From assembly GCA_023544645.1 (NCBI GenBank), contig JAMJFO010000003.1, positions 1 to 64,000 on the forward strand: a stretch of 64,000 bases of DNA. Reading direction: 5' to 3'. The translations under genes were made by a program, and so were the position numbers. The notes beneath the pieces were generated by a model. That model did not search any database. It was not told the DNA's origin and was given only the letters and a program-made list of their open reading frames with translations. Positions 1 through 8,487 of the stretch are shown here, piece after piece; the first letter of the stretch is position 1, and the number at the start of each line of letters is the position of its first letter. Source of the stretch: Desulfobulbaceae bacterium (GTDB lineage Bacteria > Desulfobacterota > Desulfobulbia > Desulfobulbales > Desulfobulbaceae).

Positions 1-1
1 T

Positions 2-238
2 TCACCGCTGCCGGAAGATGCGGCACCGATTGATCAAATGAGGCATAAGCTCAAAACCCCTGATGGCCGCAAGGTTTATGCCAGACGCAAGAGCACGGTT
101 GAACCAGTCTTTGGCATAATCAAAAATATCCTGGGCTTCCGGCAATTTTTCCTGCGCGGGCTGGATGCGGTCGCCGGCGAATGGACACTTGTGTCCATGG
201 CATGGAATATTAAGCGGATGTTTATCCTAAATGGCTAA
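2..238 (+). CDS. IS1182-type transposase, C-terminal part (cut by window edge)
   Basis: The frame is open from the first bases of the window and ends at 238. The readable product ends in a stretch containing RRKSTVEPVFGIIKNILGFR and GEWTLVSMAWNIKR, which is the typical C-terminal end of DDE transposases of the IS1182 group; the Glu in TVEPVFG would be the last residue of the DDE triad. Only the last ~78 residues are present and the start lies to the left of the window, so whether the element is intact cannot be judged. I could not identify its right terminal inverted repeat in the AT-rich stretch 239-354. The family call is from memory of the motif; an IS5-like assignment is the alternative. 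Confidence 0.75.
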   Translation, partial: SPLPEDAAPIDQMRHKLKTPDGRKVYARRKSTVEPVFGIIKNILGFRQFFLRGLDAVAGEWTLVSMAWNIKRMFILNG

Positions 239-354
239 AAATATGTCAAAGAACGAGGCAACTTGAGCAGATTTGTACTCAGAAAGCCTTTTTTTACCGA
301 GTTAATAATAATGGTTATCAAACGACTCGATTTGTTTGTTTTATTGGTTAGAAA

Positions 355-1311
355 CTATCTTTTTTGAGAGATCGAACTCCGACAGACTCCGAGGATTTTG
401 AGAAAAAAAATGAGAACTCCGACAAAGGGCATGAGGACCAGGCTGACCGTGACGTTGAATACGCTGTGGGCATTGGCTATCAGCCTGGGCATGTCGGTTG
501 CGGTCAGGGAGATCATCTCGGCAAAGAGATCGAGAAAAGGATAGAACAGCAGGGCGCCGAAAATATTTATGATAAACTGCGCCACGCCGGTTCTCTTTGC
601 AGCCGTGCTGGTGCCGACCGCAGCGATCAGCTCCAGGACACAGGTGCCTATATTGGCGCCGATGATCAGGGCAATGCCCGATTGAAGCCCGATTACCCCC
701 TCCATGCTCATGGCGATAACCAGGCTTGTGGTGGCGGAACTGCTGTTGGTGATCGCAGTTATGGTCGCGCCGATCAGGATCCCCATTGCAGGATAAACGC
801 CAAAATTTGTGATGATGTCCAGCACCTGAGGAAAATCGCGCAAAGGCCTTGACCCGTCGGCCATGATTTTCATGGCCAAAAAGATCATTCCCATAAACAG
901 GAGTATCTCACCTGTATGCTTCAGCTTTTCCTTTGTGCAGAGCAGGCTCATGGCAAATCCGGCGATCATGAACGGATAAAAGATGATTTTTACCTTGAAG
1001 GCGACTATCTGAGCGGTGATGGTGGTACCGATTTCCGAGCCGAGGATTACATAGACCGCTTGGCGCAGATTCATTATACCGGCATTGACCAGGCCGAGAA
1101 GCAGCAGTACCGTTATGCTCGAACTCTGGACGATAAAAGTGACCATCGTTCCCATGCAGGCGCCCTTGACAGGGTTAGCGGTCGCTTTTTGCAGGATGGT
1201 TTTAAGGTGGATGCTGGAGATTTTTTTCAGGGTATTGCTCAGCATGCGGATGCTGAACAGGAAGAGAACAAGCCCTCCGCCGATTTGTGTAAGTATGAAA
1301 AGTACGTCCAT
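355..1311 (-). CDS. Na+/phosphate symporter family protein (NptA/PNaS type), short form
   Basis: An integral membrane protein of about 318 residues with hydrophobic segments throughout. It carries the two inverted QSSS-type signatures of Na/Pi cotransporters: a first VQSSSITVLLLLGLVNAG-like block near residue 64 and a second TNSSSATTSLVIAMSMEG block near residue 190. These mark the two halves of the transporter that bind sodium and phosphate. Bacterial members often continue into a PhoU-like cytoplasmic domain; this one stops after the transport core. A TTG at 1317 could be used, but ATG 1311 (two codons later) is preferred, with an AAGG about ten bases upstream. It probably takes up phosphate at the inner membrane. 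It stands alone and is followed on the same strand by no other intact gene. Confidence 0.85.
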   Translation of the reverse strand: MDVLFILTQIGGGLVLFLFSIRMLSNTLKKISSIHLKTILQKATANPVKGACMGTMVTFIVQSSSITVLLLLGLVNAGIMNLRQAVYVILGSEIGTTITAQIVAFKVKIIFYPFMIAGFAMSLLCTKEKLKHTGEILLFMGMIFLAMKIMADGSRPLRDFPQVLDIITNFGVYPAMGILIGATITAITNSSSATTSLVIAMSMEGVIGLQSGIALIIGANIGTCVLELIAAVGTSTAAKRTGVAQFIINIFGALLFYPFLDLFAEMISLTATDMPRLIANAHSVFNVTVSLVLMPFVGVLIFFLKILGVCRSSISQKR

Positions 1312-1378
1312 TCCCAATGAACCTTGACCGCTTTTTCCCGCGGTTCGATATAGTTTTATCGGTATCGGGCGGGAAATA

Positions 1379-1663
1379 TCAGTCGGTATCTTGCGTGCTG
1401 TTTCTGCGTAAAGGATTGCGCAGATAGACGAACCAGTACACCGCTCCGACCATGATCGTTCCCCCGATCAGGTTGCCAATGGTCACCGGGGCGAGGTTAT
1501 TCACGAGGTAAAAAAATGGCGCCCAGGGCAATGAAGGCTCCTGCCAGAACAGCCAGCACAAACATCGTCAGCGCCGGCATGGCTGCCTTTTTGCCCCGGC
1601 TTCTTCTGCCTTATGAGCCATTTCAGCCGGCAGGAGTGCGTCTATGTCATACGTCATGGGCAT
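1379..1663 (-). pseudogene. formate/nitrite transporter (FNT) remnant with large internal deletion and frameshift
   Basis: On the minus strand, ATG 1663 opens a reading frame giving MPMTYDIDALLPAEMAHKAE, the usual start of FocA/NirC-family channels, but the frame breaks in a run of A near 1587-1591. Restoring one A continues the family sequence as AKKAAMPALTMFVLAVLAGA (first transmembrane helix). About 25 bases later the sequence jumps directly to LVNNLAPVTIGNLIGG and VGAVYWFVYLRNP, the last helix and C-terminal tail, in yet another frame. FNT proteins are about 270-290 residues, so roughly 180 residues, i.e. helices 2 to 5 with the channel pore, are missing. The gene cannot make a functional channel. 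It probably decayed recently, since the flanking ends are still readable. Confidence 0.85.
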
Positions 1664-1707
1664 GGCAGCACGTTTCGTCCGTTTATGAAAGGGGTTTTGT
1701 CAGTCGC

Positions 1708-2064
1708 TCATGGCAGCTTGTATTCAAGTACCTTTTCCGGAGAGATGGTGATGGTGTCGGAGATGACTTTTTCGCCCTCCTTCAAGATGACCAGTCGATG
1801 TTCGCCCTTGGGAACAAGCAGGGTGAACGGAGTGCGGTCTTTGAACTGCTCCTTGACGACCTGGTTGTCGTCGCAGGTATCGAGCTTGAAGTAAATGCTT
1901 TCCTCCATGCACTCGCCCTCGATGAGTACGCAGACGCCTTCCCGTTCACCAACAAAGGTGACTCCGCCCAGCATTTCTTCGCCGAGGCAGATGGTGGGGG
2001 CGATAGAGAGAATGACTGCAATAAACGCTGCTGTGATGAGCAGGGATAAAGAATGACGCCGCAT
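1708..2064 (-). CDS. small secreted protein, PEGA-like
   Basis: A 118-residue protein with a clear signal peptide (MRRHSLSLLITAAFIAVILS, cleavage probably after ICLGE/residue ~28). The mature part is acidic and beta-rich; the segment TPFTLLVPKGEHRLVILKEG near residues 78-98 resembles a PEGA-type surface domain, in which PxG-H-L-V/I is typical. Three cysteines lie close together (residues ~45-65). A strong ribosome binding site (GAAAGGAGG) sits directly upstream of the ATG. I do not recognise a specific family; the product is probably periplasmic or cell-surface. It is transcribed toward the broken FNT gene and may once have shared a transcript with it. Confidence 0.6.
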   Translation of the reverse strand: MRRHSLSLLITAAFIAVILSIAPTICLGEEMLGGVTFVGEREGVCVLIEGECMEESIYFKLDTCDDNQVVKEQFKDRTPFTLLVPKGEHRLVILKEGEKVISDTITISPEKVLEYKLP

Positions 2065-2189
2065 GAAAACCTCCTTTCATTTCATTGAGCATATTGACGG
2101 GATGATCCGATCCATATTTCATTATACGACGGCTGACCCGACTGTGTCAAAATCCATTGACCTGCGGATGGAAACAATCGAATTCAGCA

Positions 2190-2230
2190 AACCGGAGAAT
2201 TAATGAGTGATAATTATCCGGTTTTCTTTT
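2190..2230 (+). other. hairpin with T-rich tail in the 2065-2281 intergenic region
   Basis: AACCGGA (2190-2196) pairs with TCCGGTT (2217-2223), with a partly self-complementary interior (AATTA...TAATT) and a following TTTTCTTTT. It has the shape of a rho-independent terminator for + strand transcription, but no + strand gene lies upstream except the distant transposase tail, so its role is unclear. Confidence 0.35.
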
Positions 2231-2281
2231 ATCAGAAGGTGGAGCTGAATTTTTTCATGCCCAAGTATTGAAGGGAGAATT

Positions 2282-3778
2282 TTGCTGCCGTTGCCGAGAG
2301 AAGGCCAAGACTCTCCCTGCATGAATTTGCAAGCCGGACACAAATCAGAACCCCGAACCAAACATTACAATGCAAGGCCGACGGTGGAGAAATTTGCCCG
2401 AAACCGCCTTAATGATGATATGAGTGAGAAGAAAATCAGCAGAACCCCGCGCCATCTTGCTGTTCTCTGTCTGGTCAACTGGGACAGGGAACGGCAGGCC
2501 GTCCAGCCGCACATCGAGGCCATGATCTACAGGGCTCCGTTTGCCGCCGGTGACCGTCACCTTGCGGTGATGATGGTCCAGGGGGTCCTCCGGCAAATGC
2601 AATATCTTGACGCGATTATCTCACGGTTTGCCAGGCACCCTCTGGCAAAGATGAAGCCCCTGACCCTCATGGCCCTCAGGGTCGGGGCGTACCAGCTCCT
2701 TTTTCTTGACCGGGTGCCTGATTCCGCGGCGGTCAACGAAACGGTCAAGGTGCTGCAGGCGGAACGGCAGCCCAAGTGGATTGTCAGTTTTGCCAACGCC
2801 ATACTGCGAAATATCAGCCGGCAGAAAGAAGAGCTTCCCGGGCTGGACACGGCCGGGAAAAACGGCAGGGCAGTTCTCAACCACCCGGCATGGCTGGTCA
2901 AGCGTTGGCAGCAGCGATACGGTGTTGAAAAGACAGGAGAAATATGTCGCCTCAACAACCAGGAACCGTTTCTGGCCCTTCGTGCCAACACCTTGTCATC
3001 CGATGCCCAAAGCCTTATCCGACTGTTCAGCGAAGCAGGGGTTAAGGCCCATGAGGGGCGTTATGCGACGGATGCATTGATCCTTGATTCTCAGGCTGGT
3101 CCGGTAGCAGGGCTGCCGGGTTACGACAGGGGATTTTTTCATGTCCAGGATGAAGCAGCACAACTGGTCACAAAGCTGCTGGGGCCGTTTGAAGATCGAG
3201 GGCTTTACCTTGACGCCTGTGCAGGGCTGGGGGGGAAAACATGCCAGCTTGCCCAACTGGTGCCGGCCGGCGCACAGCTGTTTGCTGTTGAACCAAGCAG
3301 GCATCGTTTTCAGCTGCTGCAGGAAAATCTCCAGCGCCTTGGTCTGGAAAAAAGAGTGGGGATTTTCCAGGGACGGGTTGGGGAAAAGGGGACGGACAAA
3401 TTTCATGGCATCCTTGTTGATGCCCCCTGTTCCGGGACAGGGGTTATTCGGCGTCATCCGGATATTCGCTGGAACCGCCGCCCCCGGGATTTGCGCATGT
3501 ATCAACGGCAGCAGGTGGAAATTCTGCGTCAGGCCGCCAACCTCCTCCTGCCCGGCGGCATCCTGGTGTATGCCACCTGCAGTATGGAACCGGAAGAAAA
3601 TGAGCAGGTGATAGAAATTTTTTTAAGCGGCAATCGTGAATTTAGCGTGAGTAATGCGCGGCATTTTCTACCCGGCGCCGCGGCAGAGCTGGTAAATTCC
3701 GCGGGTTTCTTTTCATCGACTCCGGCCCAGGGCCTGGATGGGTTTTTTGGGGTCCGGCTGGTACGGGCATCAGGCTAA
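2282..3778 (+). CDS. rsmB: 16S rRNA m5C967 methyltransferase RsmB
   Basis: This enzyme methylates C967 of 16S rRNA using S-adenosylmethionine, in the cytoplasm. The N-terminal third (about residues 55-195) is a NusB-like RNA-binding domain (PRHLAVLCLVNWDRERQAV start). The rest is a NOL1/NOP2/Sun methyltransferase with a SAM loop (LDACAGLGGKTCQLAQL), motif IV DAPCSGTG with Cys383, and motif VI ATCSMEPEENE with Cys433. Their 50-residue spacing matches the two catalytic cysteines of the E. coli enzyme. Start: TTG 2282 has an AGGGAGA ribosome site just upstream, giving 498 residues; ATG 2420 gives 452 residues and a more typical length but has no clear ribosome site. The residue numbers here use the TTG start. 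It is the first of a run of co-directional genes to 7.6 kb. Confidence 0.93.
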   Translation: MLPLPREGQDSPCMNLQAGHKSEPRTKHYNARPTVEKFARNRLNDDMSEKKISRTPRHLAVLCLVNWDRERQAVQPHIEAMIYRAPFAAGDRHLAVMMVQGVLRQMQYLDAIISRFARHPLAKMKPLTLMALRVGAYQLLFLDRVPDSAAVNETVKVLQAERQPKWIVSFANAILRNISRQKEELPGLDTAGKNGRAVLNHPAWLVKRWQQRYGVEKTGEICRLNNQEPFLALRANTLSSDAQSLIRLFSEAGVKAHEGRYATDALILDSQAGPVAGLPGYDRGFFHVQDEAAQLVTKLLGPFEDRGLYLDACAGLGGKTCQLAQLVPAGAQLFAVEPSRHRFQLLQENLQRLGLEKRVGIFQGRVGEKGTDKFHGILVDAPCSGTGVIRRHPDIRWNRRPRDLRMYQRQQVEILRQAANLLLPGGILVYATCSMEPEENEQVIEIFLSGNREFSVSNARHFLPGAAAELVNSAGFFSSTPAQGLDGFFGVRLVRASG

Positions 3779-3854
3779 ACGTTTTCATCTCTTGTCTGTC
3801 CCAAGGATTTTGCGTATAATCGGTTGTCTGATAATCACTGTGGAGAATATAAAT

Positions 3855-4448
3855 ATGGCAGAAATAAAGAGCACCATGGACCTGGTCATGGAGCGGGCAG
3901 CCCGGATAGGCAGCGCCTCCAGCGAGGAACTGCGCCTGGAGGAGGCGAGAAAAAAAGGTATAGAGGTGGCCGTTGCGTATCTCGACGGCGATCTTGAAGA
4001 TCCGCTGGCAGCCATTACAAACCAGGAAAGCAGTGTGCAGGTGGGCGTTCTCCAGGGGATGACCGAGACCATTTTGCGCAACATTTTTCTTCCGCGGGAC
4101 GAGATCCAGCAGGAAAGAGCCCTCAAAGCTGTCAATGGCATCATGAAGATTGAAGGCGGTTCCGGCGAAATTGCCTCCATCTGCAAGGAATTGACCAATA
4201 TTCTCCGAGGATATATGCAGCATCGGGAACAGTTGCGTGGTCAACTCGAGGAGCAGGTCATGGCCCAGTATGAAAATCTCCTCGCCCAGCAGCCGGAAAT
4301 GCAGCGGCAGGGCATTCGGATCGACCCGACCCGGCAGCCACGATTCCAAGAGGAGTGGAACAGGGTCGAGGCTGAGCTGAACAGCCAGTACACCAAGGCG
4401 CTGGATCAGTTCAAACAGCAGATCGGGCAACGGCTGAAAATAGGATAA
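3855..4448 (+). CDS. conserved hypothetical, coiled-coil-rich soluble protein
   Basis: A 197-residue soluble protein starting at ATG 3855 (GTGGAG upstream); an upstream extension in the same frame overlaps rsmB and is not used. It is charged and helical, with heptad-like stretches near the middle (EEARKKGIEVAVAYLDGDLE) and in the C-terminal half (HREQLRGQLEEQVMAQYENL and WNRVEAELNSQYTKALDQFK). There is no signal peptide or membrane segment and no catalytic motif that I recognise. It lies between rsmB and an M24 peptidase gene that begins six bases after its stop, so it is probably co-transcribed with both. I recall similar uncharacterised proteins next to this peptidase in related deltaproteobacteria, but cannot verify it. 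Confidence 0.7.
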   Translation: MAEIKSTMDLVMERAARIGSASSEELRLEEARKKGIEVAVAYLDGDLEDPLAAITNQESSVQVGVLQGMTETILRNIFLPRDEIQQERALKAVNGIMKIEGGSGEIASICKELTNILRGYMQHREQLRGQLEEQVMAQYENLLAQQPEMQRQGIRIDPTRQPRFQEEWNRVEAELNSQYTKALDQFKQQIGQRLKIG

Positions 4449-4453
4449 GACCA

Positions 4454-5557
4454 TTGGATCATCATCCAGAACGCCTGAGGCGTCTGCAGGCCTCTCTCAA
4501 ACGGAAAAAACTTTCCGCCCTCCTGGTTACCCATCCGGCCAACCGGAGGTATCTCAGCGGCTACACCGCCCTTGATCACGGAATTCATGAAAGTGCCGGC
4601 GTTTTATTGATACCCGCCCGGGGCAAACCCTTTCTGTTGACGGATTCACGGTATGTCCTCCAGGCCCAGGAAGAGGCAAGGGGATATTTCGTCCGCTTGT
4701 TTACCAAAGGCCTCATGCCCGGTCTGCAGAAACTGCTGCCCGAGCTTGGGGTAAAAAAGCTCGGTTTTGAAAGCCATTATCTGCTTCATTCCGCTGCCGG
4801 CCGGCTGGGGCATCTGGCTGCGTCCCTCAAGGTGGAGCTTGTGCCCCTTACGAAAATAATCGAGCCTTTGCGGGTGGTAAAGACCGAAGAGGAGATCAGC
4901 CGAATCCGCGATGCGGTTTTGCTCAACGAGGAGGTCTTCCAGGAGGTCTATCCGTCGATTAGGCCCGGCAAGTCCGAGAGACAGATAGCACTTGCCATTG
5001 AAAATAGTATGCGGGAAAAGGGAGCGGATCGTCCGAGTTTCGATACCATCGTCGCTTTTGGAACCAATGCGGCTAAGCCCCATGCTGTTCCCGGTGGCCG
5101 GATCCTGGTTAAAGGCGAAACTGTGCTGGTTGATATGGGATTGGTCCTGGATGGCTATTGTTCGGACATGACCCGTACATTTGTTGTCGGTAAACCGGAT
5201 TCTGTTTTCCGTGAACGGTTAAGGATTGTGCGCAGGGCGCAGCTCGCCGCGATGAAGGTTATCCGTTCCGGTGTGACCTGCCGGGAGGTGGATATGGCTG
5301 CCAGGCGGGTCATCCGGGAGGCCGGATATGGTGATTTTTTCGGCCATGCCCTGGGACACGGAGTAGGGCTGGATGTTCATGAGGCGCCGCGACTGAGCGG
5401 TCACAGCCGGAAAAAACTGCGCAGCGGCATGGTCGTTACCGTTGAGCCGGGTATCTACCTGCCGGATTGGGGTGGAATACGCCTGGAAAACATGGTGGTG
5501 GTCCGGGACAGTGGTTGTGAACTGCTCAATACTGACAGGACATTTCTTGATCTATAA
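4454..5557 (+). CDS. Xaa-Pro aminopeptidase-like metallopeptidase (M24)
   Basis: A 367-residue cytosolic dimetal peptidase that removes an N-terminal residue preceding proline or cleaves X-Pro dipeptides. Residues 1-125 form the creatinase-type N-terminal domain (LLVTHPANRRYLSGYTALDH). The pita-bread catalytic domain follows, with metal ligands in VDMGLVLDGYCSDMTRTF (two Asp), HALGHGVGLDVHE (His), TVEPGIYLP (Glu) and GGIRLENMVVV (Glu). All five ligands are present. The start is TTG 4454, in frame immediately after the previous gene's stop, with AGGAT just upstream. Whether it is PepP- or PepQ-like in specificity cannot be decided from the sequence. Confidence 0.9.
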   Translation: MDHHPERLRRLQASLKRKKLSALLVTHPANRRYLSGYTALDHGIHESAGVLLIPARGKPFLLTDSRYVLQAQEEARGYFVRLFTKGLMPGLQKLLPELGVKKLGFESHYLLHSAAGRLGHLAASLKVELVPLTKIIEPLRVVKTEEEISRIRDAVLLNEEVFQEVYPSIRPGKSERQIALAIENSMREKGADRPSFDTIVAFGTNAAKPHAVPGGRILVKGETVLVDMGLVLDGYCSDMTRTFVVGKPDSVFRERLRIVRRAQLAAMKVIRSGVTCREVDMAARRVIREAGYGDFFGHALGHGVGLDVHEAPRLSGHSRKKLRSGMVVTVEPGIYLPDWGGIRLENMVVVRDSGCELLNTDRTFLDL

Positions 5558-5582
5558 AATCAACAGATAAAGGAACCCGTTC

Positions 5583-6893
5583 GTGCCCAAATACTTCATA
5601 CTCGACACCAATGTTCTTCTGCACAACAGCAAGGCCGTGACCTCATTTGCCGACAACGTGGTTGTGCTGCCGATGACGGTGATCGAGGAGCTGGACAAAT
5701 TTAAAAAGAATAACGATGAGCTTGGCCGCAATGCCCGGAACGTTATCCGTACCCTGGACAGCCTGCGGACCCTGGGCAGCCTTGGCGAAGGCGTGCCCAT
5801 GGATAACGGCGGCATGCTGAAAATCACCGTGGAAAAGGAGGAGATGCCCAATTCGTGCATCGACCTCACCATTCCCGACAACCTGATCATTGCCACGGCA
5901 TATAACCTGAAACAGCAGGGGTTCCGGTCCATTTTCGTGACCAAGGATATCAATGCCCGACTCAAGGCCGATGCCCTGGGCATTGAGGTGATGGATTTTG
6001 AACAGGAAAAGGCGGATTTCGACACCCTGTACCAGGGGTGGCGCGAAATGGTGGTACCCTCAGCAACCGTAGACAGCTTTTACCAGACCGAGATCCTGGC
6101 GATGGATACCGCGGATTTGCGGTTCAATGAATTCATCCTGCTGCGAGATGAAACAAATCCCAAGCATTCCGGCATCGCCCGCGCGGTGGATGCCGCTCAT
6201 GTGAAACACCTGTCAACAACGTTTGATACTGCCTGGCGGGTCAAGCCGCGCAGCAAGGAACAGCGGATGGCCCTGGAACTGCTGCTGGACCCCGAGGTTG
6301 ACCTGGTAACCCTGATCGGCCAGGCCGGCACCGGTAAAACCCTCCTTGCCCTGGCAGCCGGTTTAACCACGACATTGAATGACGAACGGTATGAAAAACT
6401 CCTGGTTTCGCGGCCGGTGATCCCTCTTGGCCGGGATATCGGGTACCTTCCCGGCACCAAGGATGAAAAAATGAAATTATGGATGCAGCCGATATTTGAT
6501 AATCTTTCATATCTGATGAGTCTGCTGCATAATGGAGATGAGCAGGAAACAACCCAGCAGATGGTTGCCCGCCTGATCAAGGACGATAATGTGGAGCTTG
6601 AAGCGTTGACTTACATCCGCGGCCGCTCGATATCCAAACAGTACGTGGTGGTCGACGAAGCGCAGAACCTTACCCCCCATGAAGTGAAAACGATCATCAG
6701 CCGGGTGGGTGAGGGAACCAAAATGGTTCTGACCGGTGATCCCCAGCAGATAGACAATCCCTATCTCGATTCCAGCAGCAACGGCTTGACCTATACAGTG
6801 GAAAGGCTTAAGGGGCGCCAGGGATGCGGGCATGTGACCCTGACCAAGAGTGAACGCAGCCGCCTTTCTTCGCTGGCGGCAGAATATTTATAG
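5583..6893 (+). CDS. PIN domain plus PhoH-like ATPase (YlaK type)
   Basis: 436 residues, GTG start at 5583 with AAAGGAAC upstream. The N-terminal ~150 residues are a PIN nuclease domain: YFILDTNVLLHN carries the first conserved Asp, followed by IEELDKFKK and a late SIFVTKDINARLKA acidic cluster. The C-terminal half is a PhoH/superfamily-1-like P-loop ATPase with Walker A LIGQAGTGKT, Walker B YVVVDEAQNL and a sensor-like TGDPQQID. PIN-PhoH fusions are thought to act as RNA helicase/ribonucleases in RNA turnover. It is complete for the family. It is tightly spaced with both neighbours (25 bases after the M24 gene, 17 before the next). Confidence 0.9.
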   Translation: MPKYFILDTNVLLHNSKAVTSFADNVVVLPMTVIEELDKFKKNNDELGRNARNVIRTLDSLRTLGSLGEGVPMDNGGMLKITVEKEEMPNSCIDLTIPDNLIIATAYNLKQQGFRSIFVTKDINARLKADALGIEVMDFEQEKADFDTLYQGWREMVVPSATVDSFYQTEILAMDTADLRFNEFILLRDETNPKHSGIARAVDAAHVKHLSTTFDTAWRVKPRSKEQRMALELLLDPEVDLVTLIGQAGTGKTLLALAAGLTTTLNDERYEKLLVSRPVIPLGRDIGYLPGTKDEKMKLWMQPIFDNLSYLMSLLHNGDEQETTQQMVARLIKDDNVELEALTYIRGRSISKQYVVVDEAQNLTPHEVKTIISRVGEGTKMVLTGDPQQIDNPYLDSSSNGLTYTVERLKGRQGCGHVTLTKSERSRLSSLAAEYL

Positions 6894-6910
6894 ACCGGGA
6901 GACTTTTTTC

Positions 6911-7243
6911 ATGCGACAGTATCTTATTGATGAAATTTCCTTTCTGGAAAGGGATAATATTGAACATTACCTGAAACGGACGCTCAAGTCAGGCCCGATA
7001 GAAGGCGTTTTCTGGCTGGAAGTGCCCGCGGATCTGCTCGGTCCGCAGCAACAAGGCCATGATAAGTGCGCGCCCTTTTATTTTTCCCTTGTACTTGAAG
7101 AAAATTCGCTGCGCTGTGAATTTCTGGTCCGCAGTGTTGATAACCTGCACTGCTCATGTATTGCCTGGGCCACTCCGGGCCAACGGCAGTTTGCTCTGGA
7201 TTATGTCGACAGACTCCTGAAGGAGGAGAAGATCCGCGCCTGA
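6911..7243 (+). CDS. conserved hypothetical protein
   Basis: 110 residues, ATG 6911, 17 bases after the PhoH gene and so probably in its transcript. It has no signal peptide or membrane segment. The sequence has alternating beta/alpha character with the segments EGVFWLEVPADLLGPQQQGH, YFSLVLEENSLRCEFLVRS and a C-terminal amphipathic helix (FALDYVDRLLKEEKIRA). Four cysteines occur, including DNLHCSCIAW, but not in a clear zinc motif. I do not recognise the family. The position after a PIN/PhoH protein may hint at RNA metabolism, but this is a guess. Confidence 0.65.
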   Translation: MRQYLIDEISFLERDNIEHYLKRTLKSGPIEGVFWLEVPADLLGPQQQGHDKCAPFYFSLVLEENSLRCEFLVRSVDNLHCSCIAWATPGQRQFALDYVDRLLKEEKIRA

Positions 7244-7295
7244 ACCGCCGGATTCATAAAATTTATCGTCAGCGATAGTTTTTGGGGAAAAGCGA

Positions 7296-7637
7296 ATGAT
7301 TGAACTGGATCAGGGAAACCGGAGGCAATCCGTCCGACTGGATTTTGTTTCTGATGTTATCGTTCGTTCGGCAAAAGGTGATAAAATTATCAAGGGGGAG
7401 CTGATAAATCTCAGTATCGGCGGAATGTCGCTCAGGACGCCGGTACTGCTTGACAACGGATTGCAATGTATCGTGGCGATTCTTATAAAGGATAGATATT
7501 CACAGCTGGTCATCAAGGATGTGGAGGGGGTGGTCGTACGGTCCAGCGATGGCGAGATAGGGATTAAATTCAAACATCATTTTGAATGGCTGGCGCTTTT
7601 TCACGTGTACTACAGTAAATCTTCCGAAACAGATTGA
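7296..7637 (+). CDS. PilZ domain protein, probable c-di-GMP effector
   Basis: 113 residues, ATG 7296 with GGGGAAA about nine bases upstream. The whole protein is one PilZ domain: the N-terminal RRQSVRL supplies the RxxxR arm that wraps c-di-GMP, and LINLSIGGMSLRTP supplies the (D/N)xSxxG motif, both intact. The rest is the beta barrel ending in VRSSDGEIGIKFKHHFEWLA. It should bind c-di-GMP in the cytoplasm and pass the signal to an unknown partner. In this window the same second messenger is predicted to act through a riboswitch at 35.1 kb, and a type IV pilus operon is nearby, a frequent target of PilZ proteins. It is followed by a strong terminator. Confidence 0.88.
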   Translation: MIELDQGNRRQSVRLDFVSDVIVRSAKGDKIIKGELINLSIGGMSLRTPVLLDNGLQCIVAILIKDRYSQLVIKDVEGVVVRSSDGEIGIKFKHHFEWLALFHVYYSKSSETD

Positions 7638-7665
7638 ACCGCTGCCCCTGTATATGTTCCAACCG

Positions 7666-7712
7666 AAAAAAAAAAGCTGTGTCCACTATAAATATGGACA
7701 CAGCTTTTTTTT
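7666..7712. terminator. bidirectional rho-independent terminator
   Basis: A perfect ten-base stem (GCTGTGTCCA with TGGACACAGC) is flanked by A-rich sequence on the left and T-rich on the right, so it serves both the + strand run ending with the PilZ gene and the - strand membrane-protein gene starting at 8423. Confidence 0.92.
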
Positions 7713-7730
7713 GAACCTTTTTTTGTTCTG

Positions 7731-8423
7731 CTAAATTTTTTGGTCCGGCTCTGACTTTGCTTCGTCCGGCTCTGCCTCTTCTTTATCATCTTCCGGTTGA
7801 GGCGGCGGCGGAGGTGGCGGAGGTGCGGCTGTCTGGGACGAACGTTGTTCAGGCTGCGTCTTTTCAACTTCCACACCGGTTTTTTCTTCAAAGGCATAGA
7901 GGATAAAAAGGGTTGCGAAGGGCATAGCAAAGACTATGCCGAAGGGCACCACCTGCCCGAGCGCGGTGATGGCGATATATATTGCAACCACGGCGACATG
8001 TTCGACAACCGGATCCTCCATGGCCATGCGGCTGCTTTCCTTGACCGCCTCAATAAGCCCCATGCCCTTGTCAGTCATCAACGGCAGCATATAGAGGCAG
8101 AAAAAATAGAGGGCGATGGCGGCAATTATGCCGGGCAGGACCAGCAGTAGGAAGCCGACAAAGACGGCGAGTCCGGCAACGATGAAAAATCCAAGCAGGG
8201 GCAGGAAGAGATTCATCCGGGAAAAAAGATCTCCGACTTCCGGCTTCCGGTCGTCCCTGATTGCCATGAGAAGCGACTGCATATATCCGGCTGTGCACAC
8301 AGGGGCGAGGATACCAAGAGTAAATACGGAAACCACAAGCAGAACAAGGGTGTTGATGAGCAGGGAGGGAAGGAAGCTGGTAAAGCTTTTCCACGATTTT
8401 TCGAGCAGTTCTTTGAAATCCAT
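7731..8423 (-). CDS. integral membrane protein with proline-rich acidic tail
   Basis: 230 residues. Residues ~17-170 hold four or five hydrophobic segments separated by short loops (for example SLLINTLVLLVVSVFTLGIL and LGFFIVAGLAVFVGFLLLVL). The organisation, with charged loops such as MAIRDDRKPEVGDLFSR, resembles the glycerophosphoryl/DUF975-like membrane proteins that look like stress-response or insertion factors. The last ~50 residues are a soluble tail with eight consecutive prolines followed by EDDKEEAEPDEAKSEP, probably a cytoplasmic linker or docking tail. I do not recognise a defined function. It ends at the shared terminator and stands alone on the minus strand. Confidence 0.75.
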   Translation of the reverse strand: MDFKELLEKSWKSFTSFLPSLLINTLVLLVVSVFTLGILAPVCTAGYMQSLLMAIRDDRKPEVGDLFSRMNLFLPLLGFFIVAGLAVFVGFLLLVLPGIIAAIALYFFCLYMLPLMTDKGMGLIEAVKESSRMAMEDPVVEHVAVVAIYIAITALGQVVPFGIVFAMPFATLFILYAFEEKTGVEVEKTQPEQRSSQTAAPPPPPPPPQPEDDKEEAEPDEAKSEPDQKI

Positions 8424-8487
8424 ATCAACTCTCCGGTAAAAGTATTATTGTAGTGTTAATTGTACGGATTTTGCCGTGTTATGCAAG

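Noticed and set aside
364-852. + strand ORFs opposite the Na/Pi symporter
   Set aside because: No family features; the minus strand has the QSSS signatures and membrane helices.
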